Shown here piece by piece: positions 36,336 through 44,965 of a stretch of DNA of 64,000 nucleotides. A program made the position numbers and the translations under genes. Location: the NCBI GenBank assembly GCA_026708685.1, contig JAPOUL010000057.1, positions 1 through 64,000 of the forward strand. Reading direction: 5' to 3'. The DNA comes from Bacteroidota bacterium. GTDB lineage: Bacteria > Bacteroidota > Rhodothermia > Rhodothermales > Bin80. The stretch's first letter is position 1, and each line of letters starts with the position of its first letter. A model generated the notes under the pieces. That model saw nothing but the letters and a program-made list of their open reading frames with translations, had not been told where the DNA came from and did no database searches.

Positions 36336-36667
36336 AACTGAAGGCTTTTCGTTTCCAACGACAGGTCAAATCAAACATTGATTTTAAATCCGAACAAAAG
36401 ATGCAAAACATAATGTTAATTCGATTTAACACCTAATATGTAGGATCTGAGGCCCTGCCAATGGGGGATAAGGGTCAAGCCCCAAAAACGAGAAGTTCAC
36501 AAAACACCAAAGTTAGAAGAAATCCTGTCAGGATGCTTGCAAACAACTAGCAGTTCATCAGTGAGTTTTTTCAGGAGAATTGACATCATCAAGAGTAATG
36601 ATACTCATCTACTTCACTTGCCCACATTTCCAGAGATGATGGTATACATATCCATCATAAACGCTTT
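36336..36667. other. Intergenic region with possible coding remnants
   Basis: No complete gene is visible. Short minus-strand stretches such as SIITLDDVNSPEKTH (near 36570-36612) look coding-like but are cut by stops. They might be the rest of the small ORF at 36668-36769. Confidence 0.3.
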
Positions 36668-36769
36668 TTACTCATCATGACTCAGGGCAGATTCAAGTCG
36701 GGAAATGTCTTGCAAACTTGATGGTTTTTTCTTTGTCTCAGAAAGAGCGTTAGTTCGAAATTCACTCAT
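36668..36769 (-). CDS. Short ORF coupled to the STAND-like NTPase gene
   Basis: This 33-aa ORF (MSEFRTNALSETKKKPSSLQ at the start, ending LESALSHDE) begins with ATG immediately after the TGA of the large NTPase gene, so it could be translated by coupling. It is polar and unlike anything I recognise. It may be a small third component, the start of a longer gene lost to frameshift, or chance. Confidence 0.3.
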   Translation of the reverse strand: MSEFRTNALSETKKKPSSLQDISRLESALSHDE

Positions 36770-39700
36770 TCAATCAGTAATGGTTTCTTCATTAATAGAC
36801 GATGTGTTGTGTAGAATTTTTTGAACCTGTTGGAGACTGATATCCTGAGCTGGAATCACAACATGACTCTTCAACTGTGTCCTGTAAATTCTTTGAATCT
36901 CTTTCTTCCATGCTATTAACTCAGGATCAGATGCAAGTGAAGTCAGCATATGACTTACTTGGTCAATACCGTATTGGGTGAGTGATTGTACGCATACCTC
37001 AAGGACGAGAGAATATCGCCTCAAAACCAATCTATGATGACTCTTTAAGAGCACATCGTCTTCAAACCTTGATCGGTGAACATGCCTTCCCATTGCTTTG
37101 ATCAGACGGGACACTTCATCAATACTCCACTGATTCAAATTGTGCAGGATAAGGCTTTGTGTTGGATTAAGAACAAGAAAATCGAGAATGTCATATGCCC
37201 TAGAATCTCGACCAATTGAGAGAAATTCTTCCAAGAGTTTCAAGGAATGATTTCTATCAACGACTAGCCCAACACACAACCAGTAAGCACGTTGTGCTCT
37301 ATCCAAATTCTTACGCTGTAGACGGTTGAATACCAGTTTCTTTAATTCAGAAACGGAGATACTACCATGGAGAATAGCTCCCCATAGGATATAACGTAGA
37401 GATTCTAACTGTCGCCTGTTGCATCGGGTAGGAAAAACAGGGATCAATCTATGAACAGCCTGCGAGGCAATCTGGATGTATTCATGATCTATAGCCATCT
37501 TGATTAGATGTTCATTTGGCAAATTCTTAGCACGAATACTGGCCTTATAAATAGCAACGAATACATCTGCGACGGTCTTCGGGTCTTCTTTCATGGCATA
37601 GATATACCACTTAGGGAGATAGTTAAAATCTCTGTGAATGAATGTCCCTGTTGATCCTTCAGGAAACCCCTGAATATCTGCTGTTAAATAAAACCCTAAG
37701 GCCCTCTGAAGCAATTTACCTTTGAGTTGATGCAGTATCTGATCTTGTTCTTCTTCCATTGCCGCAAGAAAGGGAAATGTGTAATTGGATAGTTGCCCAT
37801 CCTCGTAAAGTTGGCAGATCTGATGGAGATCTGGTAGATCATCCTGATATAATAGAGTACGGAACCCTTTGATTGCCGATTGGGCAAGTTTTTGGTCACC
37901 ATCTAGATAAGATGTCAAGTAGGTTTTTGGATCCTCCCCTGAGGTTGTCAAGCCATCAAAATAAATAGAAGCGATATGATGAAGCAAAGTTGTAGAACAG
38001 TTTCCAGTAGAAAGATCATTTTGTTGTTGGCGTATCAGATCAAGTTCGTGATGTTTGTGTTTTTTGAAGTTATACCCAGCGAAGATCTCCCGTTGTTGCT
38101 CAGACTTCTCTGGATCAATATGATGCTGAGCACTTAAACGTATTTCATTCCATTCCATCAACTTGGGGTTGCCATTGATGGCAAGAGCCACTTCTCGGTC
38201 AGATATTGGATCCCCCCAGCCATGTTGCTTTACAATAGAGTACAGGAAAAGGTTTTCGGCTACCGTGGGGTTTGAATTGCAGAGTTGAATAGCACGCGAA
38301 AGACACCAGTGCCGGAAGGTTTGTGAGGCACTTACACCTGTATATTTTAGTGCAGACTCTATCCCACCACTACGAGAGTTCATCAGCTCATACTCAATGA
38401 GAGCATTCTGGATATGGGCTCGTTTATTGAGCCAAATATGAATAGACCTACTAGCTTTTTCATGATAGCGTCCACACGATTGACCAGATGTGTTAACAGT
38501 GACAAGTTGAGATGATGGAAGATCAAATTCAACCAGACCAAACCAACGATTTAGATCTTTAACAGATAGATGTTCACCATAGAGATCCAAATTTCTTGCA
38601 AGGAGGGTGACCACAAGATTCGTTATCCGATGGTTCACTAACCTTTGAATGACTTCATCAGAGCAATCACAAAGGGAGTCAAGTAATTCCCTGACATGAT
38701 GGTCATCAGATTGATCCATAAGACTGCACCAAAACTCCATGTAAGAATTATGGTGGAATCCAACAGGCCCATCAATCAAAAAATCCAATAACTCTGAGGG
38801 AGATACATTATCTGGATATAATAGATGAAGTAGTGTACCGAGAAGATAATTCTTGGTATCCAACAGCCTTTCTTCTTTCAGATCTTTCAGGATCCCACGA
38901 AAGAGAAATTCAAAGTTTGATGCATCCTTTAAGATTCTGTGTCCTTCTTTGAGAGCAAGGTAGCGTATATTGTCATTCCAAGTAGCATCGTAAACAATGG
39001 TTAACCAGTTTTCTTGATACCGATCCGATAGATTATCTTGGGTATCAAGTGATACATGAGACTTTTGATGGGGGAACTGCTGGACACCACTCATAAGGTC
39101 ATAGGCCAGTAGTTGTCTTTTGTCTGAGCGATCAGAAGAAAGATGGATCACCGATACCAGTGAAGATAAGTGGTGGTGAGCCATAGATCTGAGAATCTTT
39201 CGGGAAGGCGATCTGCGATTTAGATCAATACTCCGTGCAATATTTTTCAGCAAACTTTCTCGTTCACCAATTGTCAGGTGATTGATTTGACCGTAGAAAG
39301 CTGTTGCAAATGGATCTTTTTCCAATAAGATTTTCCTCATATAAGGGTTCAATGTGACAAGCCATCCAGTGATTCCCTGCAGATCAAGGAAAGGGGATTG
39401 ATGCTTCCCTGTTAGAAGTAAAAGAATCTGGTGAGCTATTTTTTCATGGCATATCTGCTCATTTAAATAGTAGGCAGCCAAAAATTCCGCATACATTCGG
39501 TGAGATGGAACTCGACAATCAGGGCTTCCCCAAAAGAGATTGGAACTCAGGGCTTTGCTTAAAATTTTAGGATTATCGGTCGATATATCATTGATTGAGA
39601 GTATCTGAGAATGATTTGAAGACTCAAAAGACCATCCTTTATGATTAGTGATCAGCATCAGAGAACTAAGGAGCCCCGCACATCTGAACACTGCATCTAT

Positions 39701-40414
39701 TTCCGATACTGAACATGAAGATTGAACGGGGTAGTCCTCGCTTTGACGATGTTTCTTCATTATTTGCGTACATGCCATTTTGAAGGCCTCTGTCCGATTA
39801 GAAGGCCAAGACTTGTGTTCAACCAGATCAAGAAGTGTAATCAGCAGGAATGGATTGAAGAGAAAGGAACGTATGTTTCGCTCTTCAGCCTGCGGAATCA
39901 ATGTTGTAGGGTTGAGCCCCTTCGTGGAAATAAATTCACAGACTTCATCCATTGTTGGTGGATTCAAGAGTAGAATTTGAATCTTCTCTGTCTGAATCCA
40001 TAAATGAAGATCTGTTAAATCTTCTGCACTAAGCCAAGAAGCTGTTCGGCATGAAACTCGAAAAGCAGGATTTCCTAATTCCTGAAGACATGAAGCGATT
40101 TGCTTCAGAACGGATCCTAGGCTCCTATCGTTGGTACGGACTTGATCAATGTCCTCAATGAATACCACGCCATTTTTCCACTTAGGATAAAACTCCTGAC
40201 CGCGATGGATCAGATCATGTGCGCTTACAGGGGCGTTCCCTCCTACGCGTTTTGCCTCTCTATGAAACTCGCTACTCTTGCCCATCCCAGGCTCACCCAA
40301 TAACACATATCCGGGTACATTCTCAAAATCACTGAGTTGGTATCCACCCTGATTAGAAGGTGTACCCTCATCGGGGTAAATGAGGCTCACTAAATGTTGA
40401 CGCTTCAAGTACAT
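36770..40414 (-). CDS. Large STAND/NACHT-like NTPase with helical repeats
   Basis: This 1,214-aa protein begins almost at once with a P-loop NTPase: Walker A GEPGMGKSS (residues 40-48), Walker B VVFIEDID (83-90) and an arginine motif RVSCRTASW (119-127), followed by a winged-helix-like region up to about 330. The remaining 850 or so residues are leucine-rich helical segments resembling HEAT/ARM-type repeats. This NTPase-plus-solenoid layout is typical of STAND proteins, which sense phage or other ligands and then activate an effector. No N-terminal effector domain is present, so the effector may be the neighbouring nuclease-like protein. The start overlaps the end of the upstream AAA/DUF4143 gene by 10 nt. 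No family member is known to me by name. Confidence 0.7.
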   Translation of the reverse strand: MYLKRQHLVSLIYPDEGTPSNQGGYQLSDFENVPGYVLLGEPGMGKSSEFHREAKRVGGNAPVSAHDLIHRGQEFYPKWKNGVVFIEDIDQVRTNDRSLGSVLKQIASCLQELGNPAFRVSCRTASWLSAEDLTDLHLWIQTEKIQILLLNPPTMDEVCEFISTKGLNPTTLIPQAEERNIRSFLFNPFLLITLLDLVEHKSWPSNRTEAFKMACTQIMKKHRQSEDYPVQSSCSVSEIDAVFRCAGLLSSLMLITNHKGWSFESSNHSQILSINDISTDNPKILSKALSSNLFWGSPDCRVPSHRMYAEFLAAYYLNEQICHEKIAHQILLLLTGKHQSPFLDLQGITGWLVTLNPYMRKILLEKDPFATAFYGQINHLTIGERESLLKNIARSIDLNRRSPSRKILRSMAHHHLSSLVSVIHLSSDRSDKRQLLAYDLMSGVQQFPHQKSHVSLDTQDNLSDRYQENWLTIVYDATWNDNIRYLALKEGHRILKDASNFEFLFRGILKDLKEERLLDTKNYLLGTLLHLLYPDNVSPSELLDFLIDGPVGFHHNSYMEFWCSLMDQSDDHHVRELLDSLCDCSDEVIQRLVNHRITNLVVTLLARNLDLYGEHLSVKDLNRWFGLVEFDLPSSQLVTVNTSGQSCGRYHEKASRSIHIWLNKRAHIQNALIEYELMNSRSGGIESALKYTGVSASQTFRHWCLSRAIQLCNSNPTVAENLFLYSIVKQHGWGDPISDREVALAINGNPKLMEWNEIRLSAQHHIDPEKSEQQREIFAGYNFKKHKHHELDLIRQQQNDLSTGNCSTTLLHHIASIYFDGLTTSGEDPKTYLTSYLDGDQKLAQSAIKGFRTLLYQDDLPDLHQICQLYEDGQLSNYTFPFLAAMEEEQDQILHQLKGKLLQRALGFYLTADIQGFPEGSTGTFIHRDFNYLPKWYIYAMKEDPKTVADVFVAIYKASIRAKNLPNEHLIKMAIDHEYIQIASQAVHRLIPVFPTRCNRRQLESLRYILWGAILHGSISVSELKKLVFNRLQRKNLDRAQRAYWLCVGLVVDRNHSLKLLEEFLSIGRDSRAYDILDFLVLNPTQSLILHNLNQWSIDEVSRLIKAMGRHVHRSRFEDDVLLKSHHRLVLRRYSLVLEVCVQSLTQYGIDQVSHMLTSLASDPELIAWKKEIQRIYRTQLKSHVVIPAQDISLQQVQKILHNTSSINEETITD

Positions 40415-41700
40415 AATTGATCAATCCAGTCGTCTGCTGTACCTGATAAGAAAACATCTAACGGAATTCCATTTGGCCCTACAACAGTGGTTTTTGCATG
40501 CGGGAACCGCTCCTTGAATGCGATGCAGCCATGAAGCGATCTGATTTCCCCACTTTTGACCTCAATGCCCAAGAGATGCGGTCCTCGAGCGACAACATAG
40601 TCCACTTCGTTATCTCCATTCTTGTCCCGCCAGTAACAGATTCTAGTTGAAATCTCTTTTGAGTTGTATAAATGAGCTCCTACTGCACTTTCTACAATCC
40701 GCCCCCAGAATGATTGGTCATTCTTCGCCTCCTGTAATGTGTACCCACACATATAGGTCATCAACGCGGAATTCAAAACATTTATCTTTGGCGGTGTAGA
40801 CTTCATCTTATGCGGTGTAGATGAGTATCCGTACATTGTTGCGAGGATTCCGGCATCCGAAAGCAAGTTGAGGTAGTCTGCAATACTTGTAACATTGCCT
40901 TTGTCTTGGAGTATCCCCAACAATTTATTTAATGAAATGATTTGACCAGAGTAACTCGGTGCTATGTCAATGATCTGACTCATCAGCCCCGGTTTATCAA
41001 TACGTTTATGTCCCATGATATCACGATCGATGATCGGAGTCATAATGGAACTGGCTACATAATTTTTCCATTCAGAGAGAGAGATACCTGGGTGCCATTG
41101 ATCTGAGAACGGACCTGGATATCCACCGAAAAAGATGTATTCATCCAGTGTTAATCTGAACACTTGCTTCATTTCGTCAAAGGACCAATGGGTGACAGGC
41201 ACGGCATCAAAACGGCCAGCAAGGCTTTCATTCCGTCCGATCAGCATTCTCCAAGCGGCAGATCCTAAAATCACGACACGAAGCGGATAGCCATCCACTT
41301 TGTCGGCATCCCATAAGCCCTTAACGATGTTAGACCAACGAGGAACGGTCTGAATTTCATCAAGAAATAAAACCAAACCATGCTCTGACATCAAAGAGGC
41401 CTTCCGGGCCTTTTCCCATATGCTCACAAGCGTCTGTTCGGTAGGTTGTGGTGAAATTTGAAGATCGCTAGCAATGTTTTGCAATGTAATCCAATCCGAT
41501 CTTGAAGAGCCTAATCTATCCATAGGCAGGTACCAACATGGAATGCACGATTGAATTAAATGCTGACGAACTTGATGAGCAATCGTTGTTTTTCCAACCT
41601 GACGGGGGCCAGTAATGGCAACAAGACGCATGTGTTTTACTCGCGATACCCGTTGAACAATGCGTTGCACGGCAGTGCGTTCATATTTTTCAACCATCAT
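40405..41700 (-). CDS. AAA ATPase with C-terminal DUF4143 nuclease-like domain
   Basis: This 431-aa protein has an N-terminal AAA_14 ATPase (Walker A GPRQVGKTT at 31-39, Walker B LVLFLDE at 109-115, sensor-like LGSAAWRML) and a C-terminal DUF4143 domain of the PD-(D/E)xK fold. The nuclease-type signature is intact: Asp367 in EVDYVV and GIEVKSG with Glu380 and Lys382. Such proteins are common and mostly uncharacterised. Here the stop codon overlaps the start of the giant NTPase gene, which makes a two-gene operon and suggests they act together. Start at Met1 or Met2. Confidence 0.85.
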   Translation of the reverse strand: MMVEKYERTAVQRIVQRVSRVKHMRLVAITGPRQVGKTTIAHQVRQHLIQSCIPCWYLPMDRLGSSRSDWITLQNIASDLQISPQPTEQTLVSIWEKARKASLMSEHGLVLFLDEIQTVPRWSNIVKGLWDADKVDGYPLRVVILGSAAWRMLIGRNESLAGRFDAVPVTHWSFDEMKQVFRLTLDEYIFFGGYPGPFSDQWHPGISLSEWKNYVASSIMTPIIDRDIMGHKRIDKPGLMSQIIDIAPSYSGQIISLNKLLGILQDKGNVTSIADYLNLLSDAGILATMYGYSSTPHKMKSTPPKINVLNSALMTYMCGYTLQEAKNDQSFWGRIVESAVGAHLYNSKEISTRICYWRDKNGDNEVDYVVARGPHLLGIEVKSGEIRSLHGCIAFKERFPHAKTTVVGPNGIPLDVFLSGTADDWIDQLCT

Positions 41701-42036
41701 AGGTACGATTTGTATAATTTAATTACGAATAGTACATTAACTGATACTTAATGTTCAATAATTGTAAATTTTCAAATTGGATCTTTGTAAATTTCTGTGA
41801 TTTTACGATGAATCGGAAGGTTCCAAAGATGTGAAATTGTCCTTATGAAGCAGTCAATATCTTATGCTTGAACAAGAGATTTTTCACTTTTCTTTAATCA
41901 ATGGTTTGGACTCCCCACATCCATAGTCCATCGCTGAAGACAGCATCATTATAGGATGTATATTTCAATCATTTTCGTGAACAATCTTTTCGTTCAAGGT
42001 ATTCAAGGGTTACAATCTTATTCAGGATAATAGAAA
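41701..42036. other. AT-rich divergent intergenic region
   Basis: This 336-nt spacer separates the minus-strand NTPase operon from the plus-strand PIN locus. It should hold promoters for both directions; a TATAAT-like string occurs near 41713. No gene or RNA is visible. Confidence 0.4.
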
Positions 42037-42870
42037 GTGAAAAAATCCGTTAAAATATCAATCATCCCAAGTCAATCAGAATTTGGGAGACTTTCAATTC
42101 AAGATACCATGCACCAAGTATGGGATTTTTTTGATTTGCTGTCCGATGAAAACAATCAGCATGTAAAGTGGGTGTTAGAAAATGCAAGTTTTAACTCGCC
42201 TTTTGTGGTTACAGCTCAACCAGTGGACATGCGAACGAATACACCTGCAAATGAAAGTGTCTCTCCTATCGTAAGAGATATCGCCATCGTGATGCAGAAT
42301 CTTTCTTTGAATCAACCAGATCAAATTAATCTCTCTAATAAGAAGATGAAGACGATTGAGCAACTATTAGAACGAAATACCAACGGAATTGATAAGACGC
42401 TATATGATTTTGGACATGGGATTGAACCTATAGTTATGGATCAAAATCATGCTGAGGTAGGACTCAAACTATTGAGTGCCCCCAATGAGCTGGATCAATT
42501 ATTGGCTACATTTGCAGTACAAGGATACGGTTCCATCAACGGTTCACTTATTCAGGTAGGTACGCACCATAACAAGCCGGCCGTTCATGTCAAGGAATTT
42601 AATACTGGCAAAAAGATATGGTGTCAAGTAGATCAGCAAACGCTTGAAGAGGTGGAGGAAAAGATTCGTGCGAAAGATGTTTGGAAAAGACGGGATATCT
42701 GTGTCCAAGGCATGCTATATTTTGATGATGTCGGAAAACTTATTCGTATAATTGATGGCAATGTTACTTATCTGAATCGCAGACAAGTATCCATTCAAGA
42801 GTTGCATGACCCTGAATTTTCCGAAGGACTTTCATCTGAAGAGTACATCAATCGATTGCGAGAAGATTAG
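42037..42870 (+). CDS. Hypothetical protein, probable antitoxin partner of a PIN protein
   Basis: This 277-aa protein starts with GTG and ends 2 nt before the PIN-domain gene, so they form a pair. It has no motif I recognise. It is mostly polar with no membrane segment. Residues 165-200 (ATFAVQGYGSINGSLIQVG) and 230-260 look like beta-rich folds. Its place suggests that it regulates or neutralises the PIN nuclease, but it is much larger than usual VapB antitoxins. Confidence 0.7.
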   Translation: MKKSVKISIIPSQSEFGRLSIQDTMHQVWDFFDLLSDENNQHVKWVLENASFNSPFVVTAQPVDMRTNTPANESVSPIVRDIAIVMQNLSLNQPDQINLSNKKMKTIEQLLERNTNGIDKTLYDFGHGIEPIVMDQNHAEVGLKLLSAPNELDQLLATFAVQGYGSINGSLIQVGTHHNKPAVHVKEFNTGKKIWCQVDQQTLEEVEEKIRAKDVWKRRDICVQGMLYFDDVGKLIRIIDGNVTYLNRRQVSIQELHDPEFSEGLSSEEYINRLRED

Positions 42871-42872
42871 TT

Positions 42873-43364
42873 GTGGCATATTTAAGCAAATATTATTGGG
42901 ATGCCTGCGTATGGATTGATTTGATTACTCAATCTAATCTAGACAGATTTTGGAAATGCCAAAATGTATTCGTGCAAGCTCAAAAAGGCGAAGTTGAATT
43001 GTGGACTTCGTCTTTTACTCTTACTGAAGTATACAAAAGAAAATGTGACGGCGATCTAACATCAATGCCAGAAGATCAAGACGATGAATTTGAATCATTT
43101 TTTGAGTCAGGTTTAGTGAAACCTATTCTGGTAGATTTGCAGTTAGCAAAAGTTGCTTGACGACTCTGCAGAAAACACCCCATATTACGTAAGCCCCAAG
43201 ATGCAGTCCATGTTGCATCATGTATTGTCGCAAATATTGACGAACTACAGACCTTTGATGTTCAGGATTTAATACGGTTAGATGGTCAAATTATGTTAAA
43301 AAATGGCACCCCTTTAAAGATTTCAGAACCACCTGCACCTCTACCAAAATTATTTGATCCTTAG
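42873..43364 (+). pseudogene. PIN-domain toxin gene with in-frame TGA
   Basis: A GTG start (MAYLSKYYWDACVWIDLI) opens a PIN-domain frame with the first acidic Asp and the Glu of SSFTLTEVYKRK. A TGA at 43158-43160 stops it after 95 codons. The same frame continues without another stop to the TAG at 43362-43364, with the remaining conserved residues RKPQDAVHVASCIVANIDEL and TFD. The full-length protein would have 163 residues and all PIN acidic positions; the truncated product lacks the later ones and should be inactive as an RNase. The interrupted codon is followed by CGA and could itself derive from CGA. Confidence 0.8.
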
Positions 43365-43648
43365 GATGTGCGTTGGTTTTATTGGGTGTGTTTTGCCAGA
43401 CTCTTGCGTGAAAATTACATTGCGTTAAAACTTCAGTCGCAAACGGAGATTTGATCTATAATTATGATTGAAGTGTGTATTGCGACCATTTCTTCATCTG
43501 AGGCGTTTGCAAAACCTCCGAGTTTTAGTAGAAATTAATGATCAGGAGCACCTCTGGCACATTTTTTGGAGTTGACCCATAGGTTTTGCAACCGGCTCAT
43601 CTCAAAATAGTTTTATCTACTTGATTCTTCAATTGAAAATATTTCCAA

Positions 43649-44218
43649 ATGAGTACTAGAAAATCCACAATAGATGACTTTGTTGTCATTGTATATCTGC
43701 TACAAAAGGCAGCTGAAGAGGGAAGAGGGCTAACGCCTCTCCAAATAAATAAGCTCGTATATATCTGTCATGGTTGGACATTAGCACTACTGGACCGTCC
43801 ATTGATTAATAATAACGTTAATCAAATCCAGGCATGGAAATATGGACCAGTTGTTCAAAAAGTGTATGCCTTATTAAAAGATTTCGGATCTCAGGAAGTA
43901 ACCTACACGTCTTTTTGCCAGAAATTTGGGTCAATAGGGATAGGTGAAGACACCGCTCGCGAGATTTTCTCAAGTAAACTGGATACCCTCGCTACGGAAG
44001 ACCGAAAACTATACAAGGTATTAGACATGGCTTGGTATGTGTATAAAGATTTATCAGGAGGACAGCTAATTACGATTACTCATAAGAATGAAACTCCTTG
44101 GACTCAACATGTCAAGAAAAACATGTTAGGTAGAGTAGTTCATGGTGTTCACATCCCCGATCATACAATTTCTGCACACTACAAGGAGAAATTGAAGGAC
44201 CTGAAAAGCGAGGATTAA
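43649..44218 (+). CDS. Panacea (DUF4065) domain antitoxin-like protein
   Basis: This 189-aa protein carries the Panacea/DUF4065 domain: LTPLQINKLVYICHGWTLAL (residues about 28-47), IQAWKYGPVVQKVYALLK and a helical C-terminal part. Panacea proteins are antitoxins that pair with many unrelated toxins, including membrane proteins, and relatives such as SocA act as adaptors. The stop overlaps the next start (TAATG), where a small membrane-protein frame begins, the usual antitoxin-toxin arrangement. Confidence 0.85.
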   Translation: MSTRKSTIDDFVVIVYLLQKAAEEGRGLTPLQINKLVYICHGWTLALLDRPLINNNVNQIQAWKYGPVVQKVYALLKDFGSQEVTYTSFCQKFGSIGIGEDTAREIFSSKLDTLATEDRKLYKVLDMAWYVYKDLSGGQLITITHKNETPWTQHVKKNMLGRVVHGVHIPDHTISAHYKEKLKDLKSED

Positions 44219-44526
44219 TGGCTCAAATAGAACATCTTGAAGTTAAAGAAGAGGCGGCATTAAATAAATGACGAGAAAATCTATCATCCGAACAATCTGG
44301 AGATGTAAAGATCAGACGTTGGGATACAGTGCCCCAGGATTGGGCTACCCAAATTTATGAAGATAAGTATAAGCCCTTCCCAAGATGGATTAAACTATTC
44401 GTGAGATACGGCATTCTCATTGTCGCTTTTTGTATGGCACTAAATTATGGGTCCATGCACCTGCAAAACTTCTTTTTCCAATGGGCTTGGACACATTTCT
44501 ACAAAACGGAACAGCCTCAAGAGTGA
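44218..44526 (+). pseudogene. Small membrane protein (possible Panacea-linked toxin) with in-frame TGA
   Basis: The ATG at 44218 overlaps the stop of the Panacea gene. The frame reads 17 codons (MAQIEHLEVKEEAALNK), meets TGA at 44269-44271 and then stays open for 84 codons to a TGA at 44524-44526. The distal part has a basic region (KPFPRWIKLFVRYG) and one membrane helix (GILIVAFCMALNYGS). If whole it would be 102 residues, the size of small toxic membrane proteins that accompany Panacea antitoxins. The early TGA would prevent its production unless read through or restarted internally. Toxin identity is inferred from position only. Confidence 0.6.
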
Positions 44527-44965
44527 AACCAACTTCATTATCATGTTTCATTCTGCTGTATATCAAGTCAATGTTTTCCAGTAGTGGCCCAATCACAACT
44601 CAAGGATATTGACCTATGTTATTGTGATCTGGCTTCAGCTAACAAAATGCGAAAATTTACAACAGTAGTGGATGTAGGTGCTCTGGATATCACTTTTGGG
44701 GATCTTGAGAAGAAATTAACATTAGGCAAAAAACCGTAGACATAACAAATCTGTTATATGTTGCTTATTGATCAAATGATCAAAGTCTATTAACGCTTGA
44801 GAAAATCAGTATACCATGAGTGTAGATTCGTGCTGTATACAATTGATTTTGAACAAATCATTAGTCATTATCATCACCGCGTGTTTTTCAGATCAATCTC
44901 ACCGATTATTGATGAACCGAAAAATTAATCACAGATCAGATTAATTTTCTCTCAGAACTCTTAGC
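44527..44965. other. Intergenic with a short coding-like remnant
   Basis: The frame of the small membrane protein continues past its final TGA to a TAG at 44737-44739. The last 40 codons (ANKMRKFTTVVDVGALDITF, then GDLEKKLTLGKKP) look protein-like, but the part before is Cys-rich and unlikely to be coding. I read it as a gene remnant. The rest, up to the mnmE start, shows nothing. Confidence 0.35.

Noticed and set aside
35637-44526. Alternative genetic code with UGA as a sense codon
   Set aside because: Core genes such as fabD (stop at 26737-26739) end at TGA at family-typical length, and none of the housekeeping genes has an internal TGA. The in-frame UGAs are confined to accessory genes.
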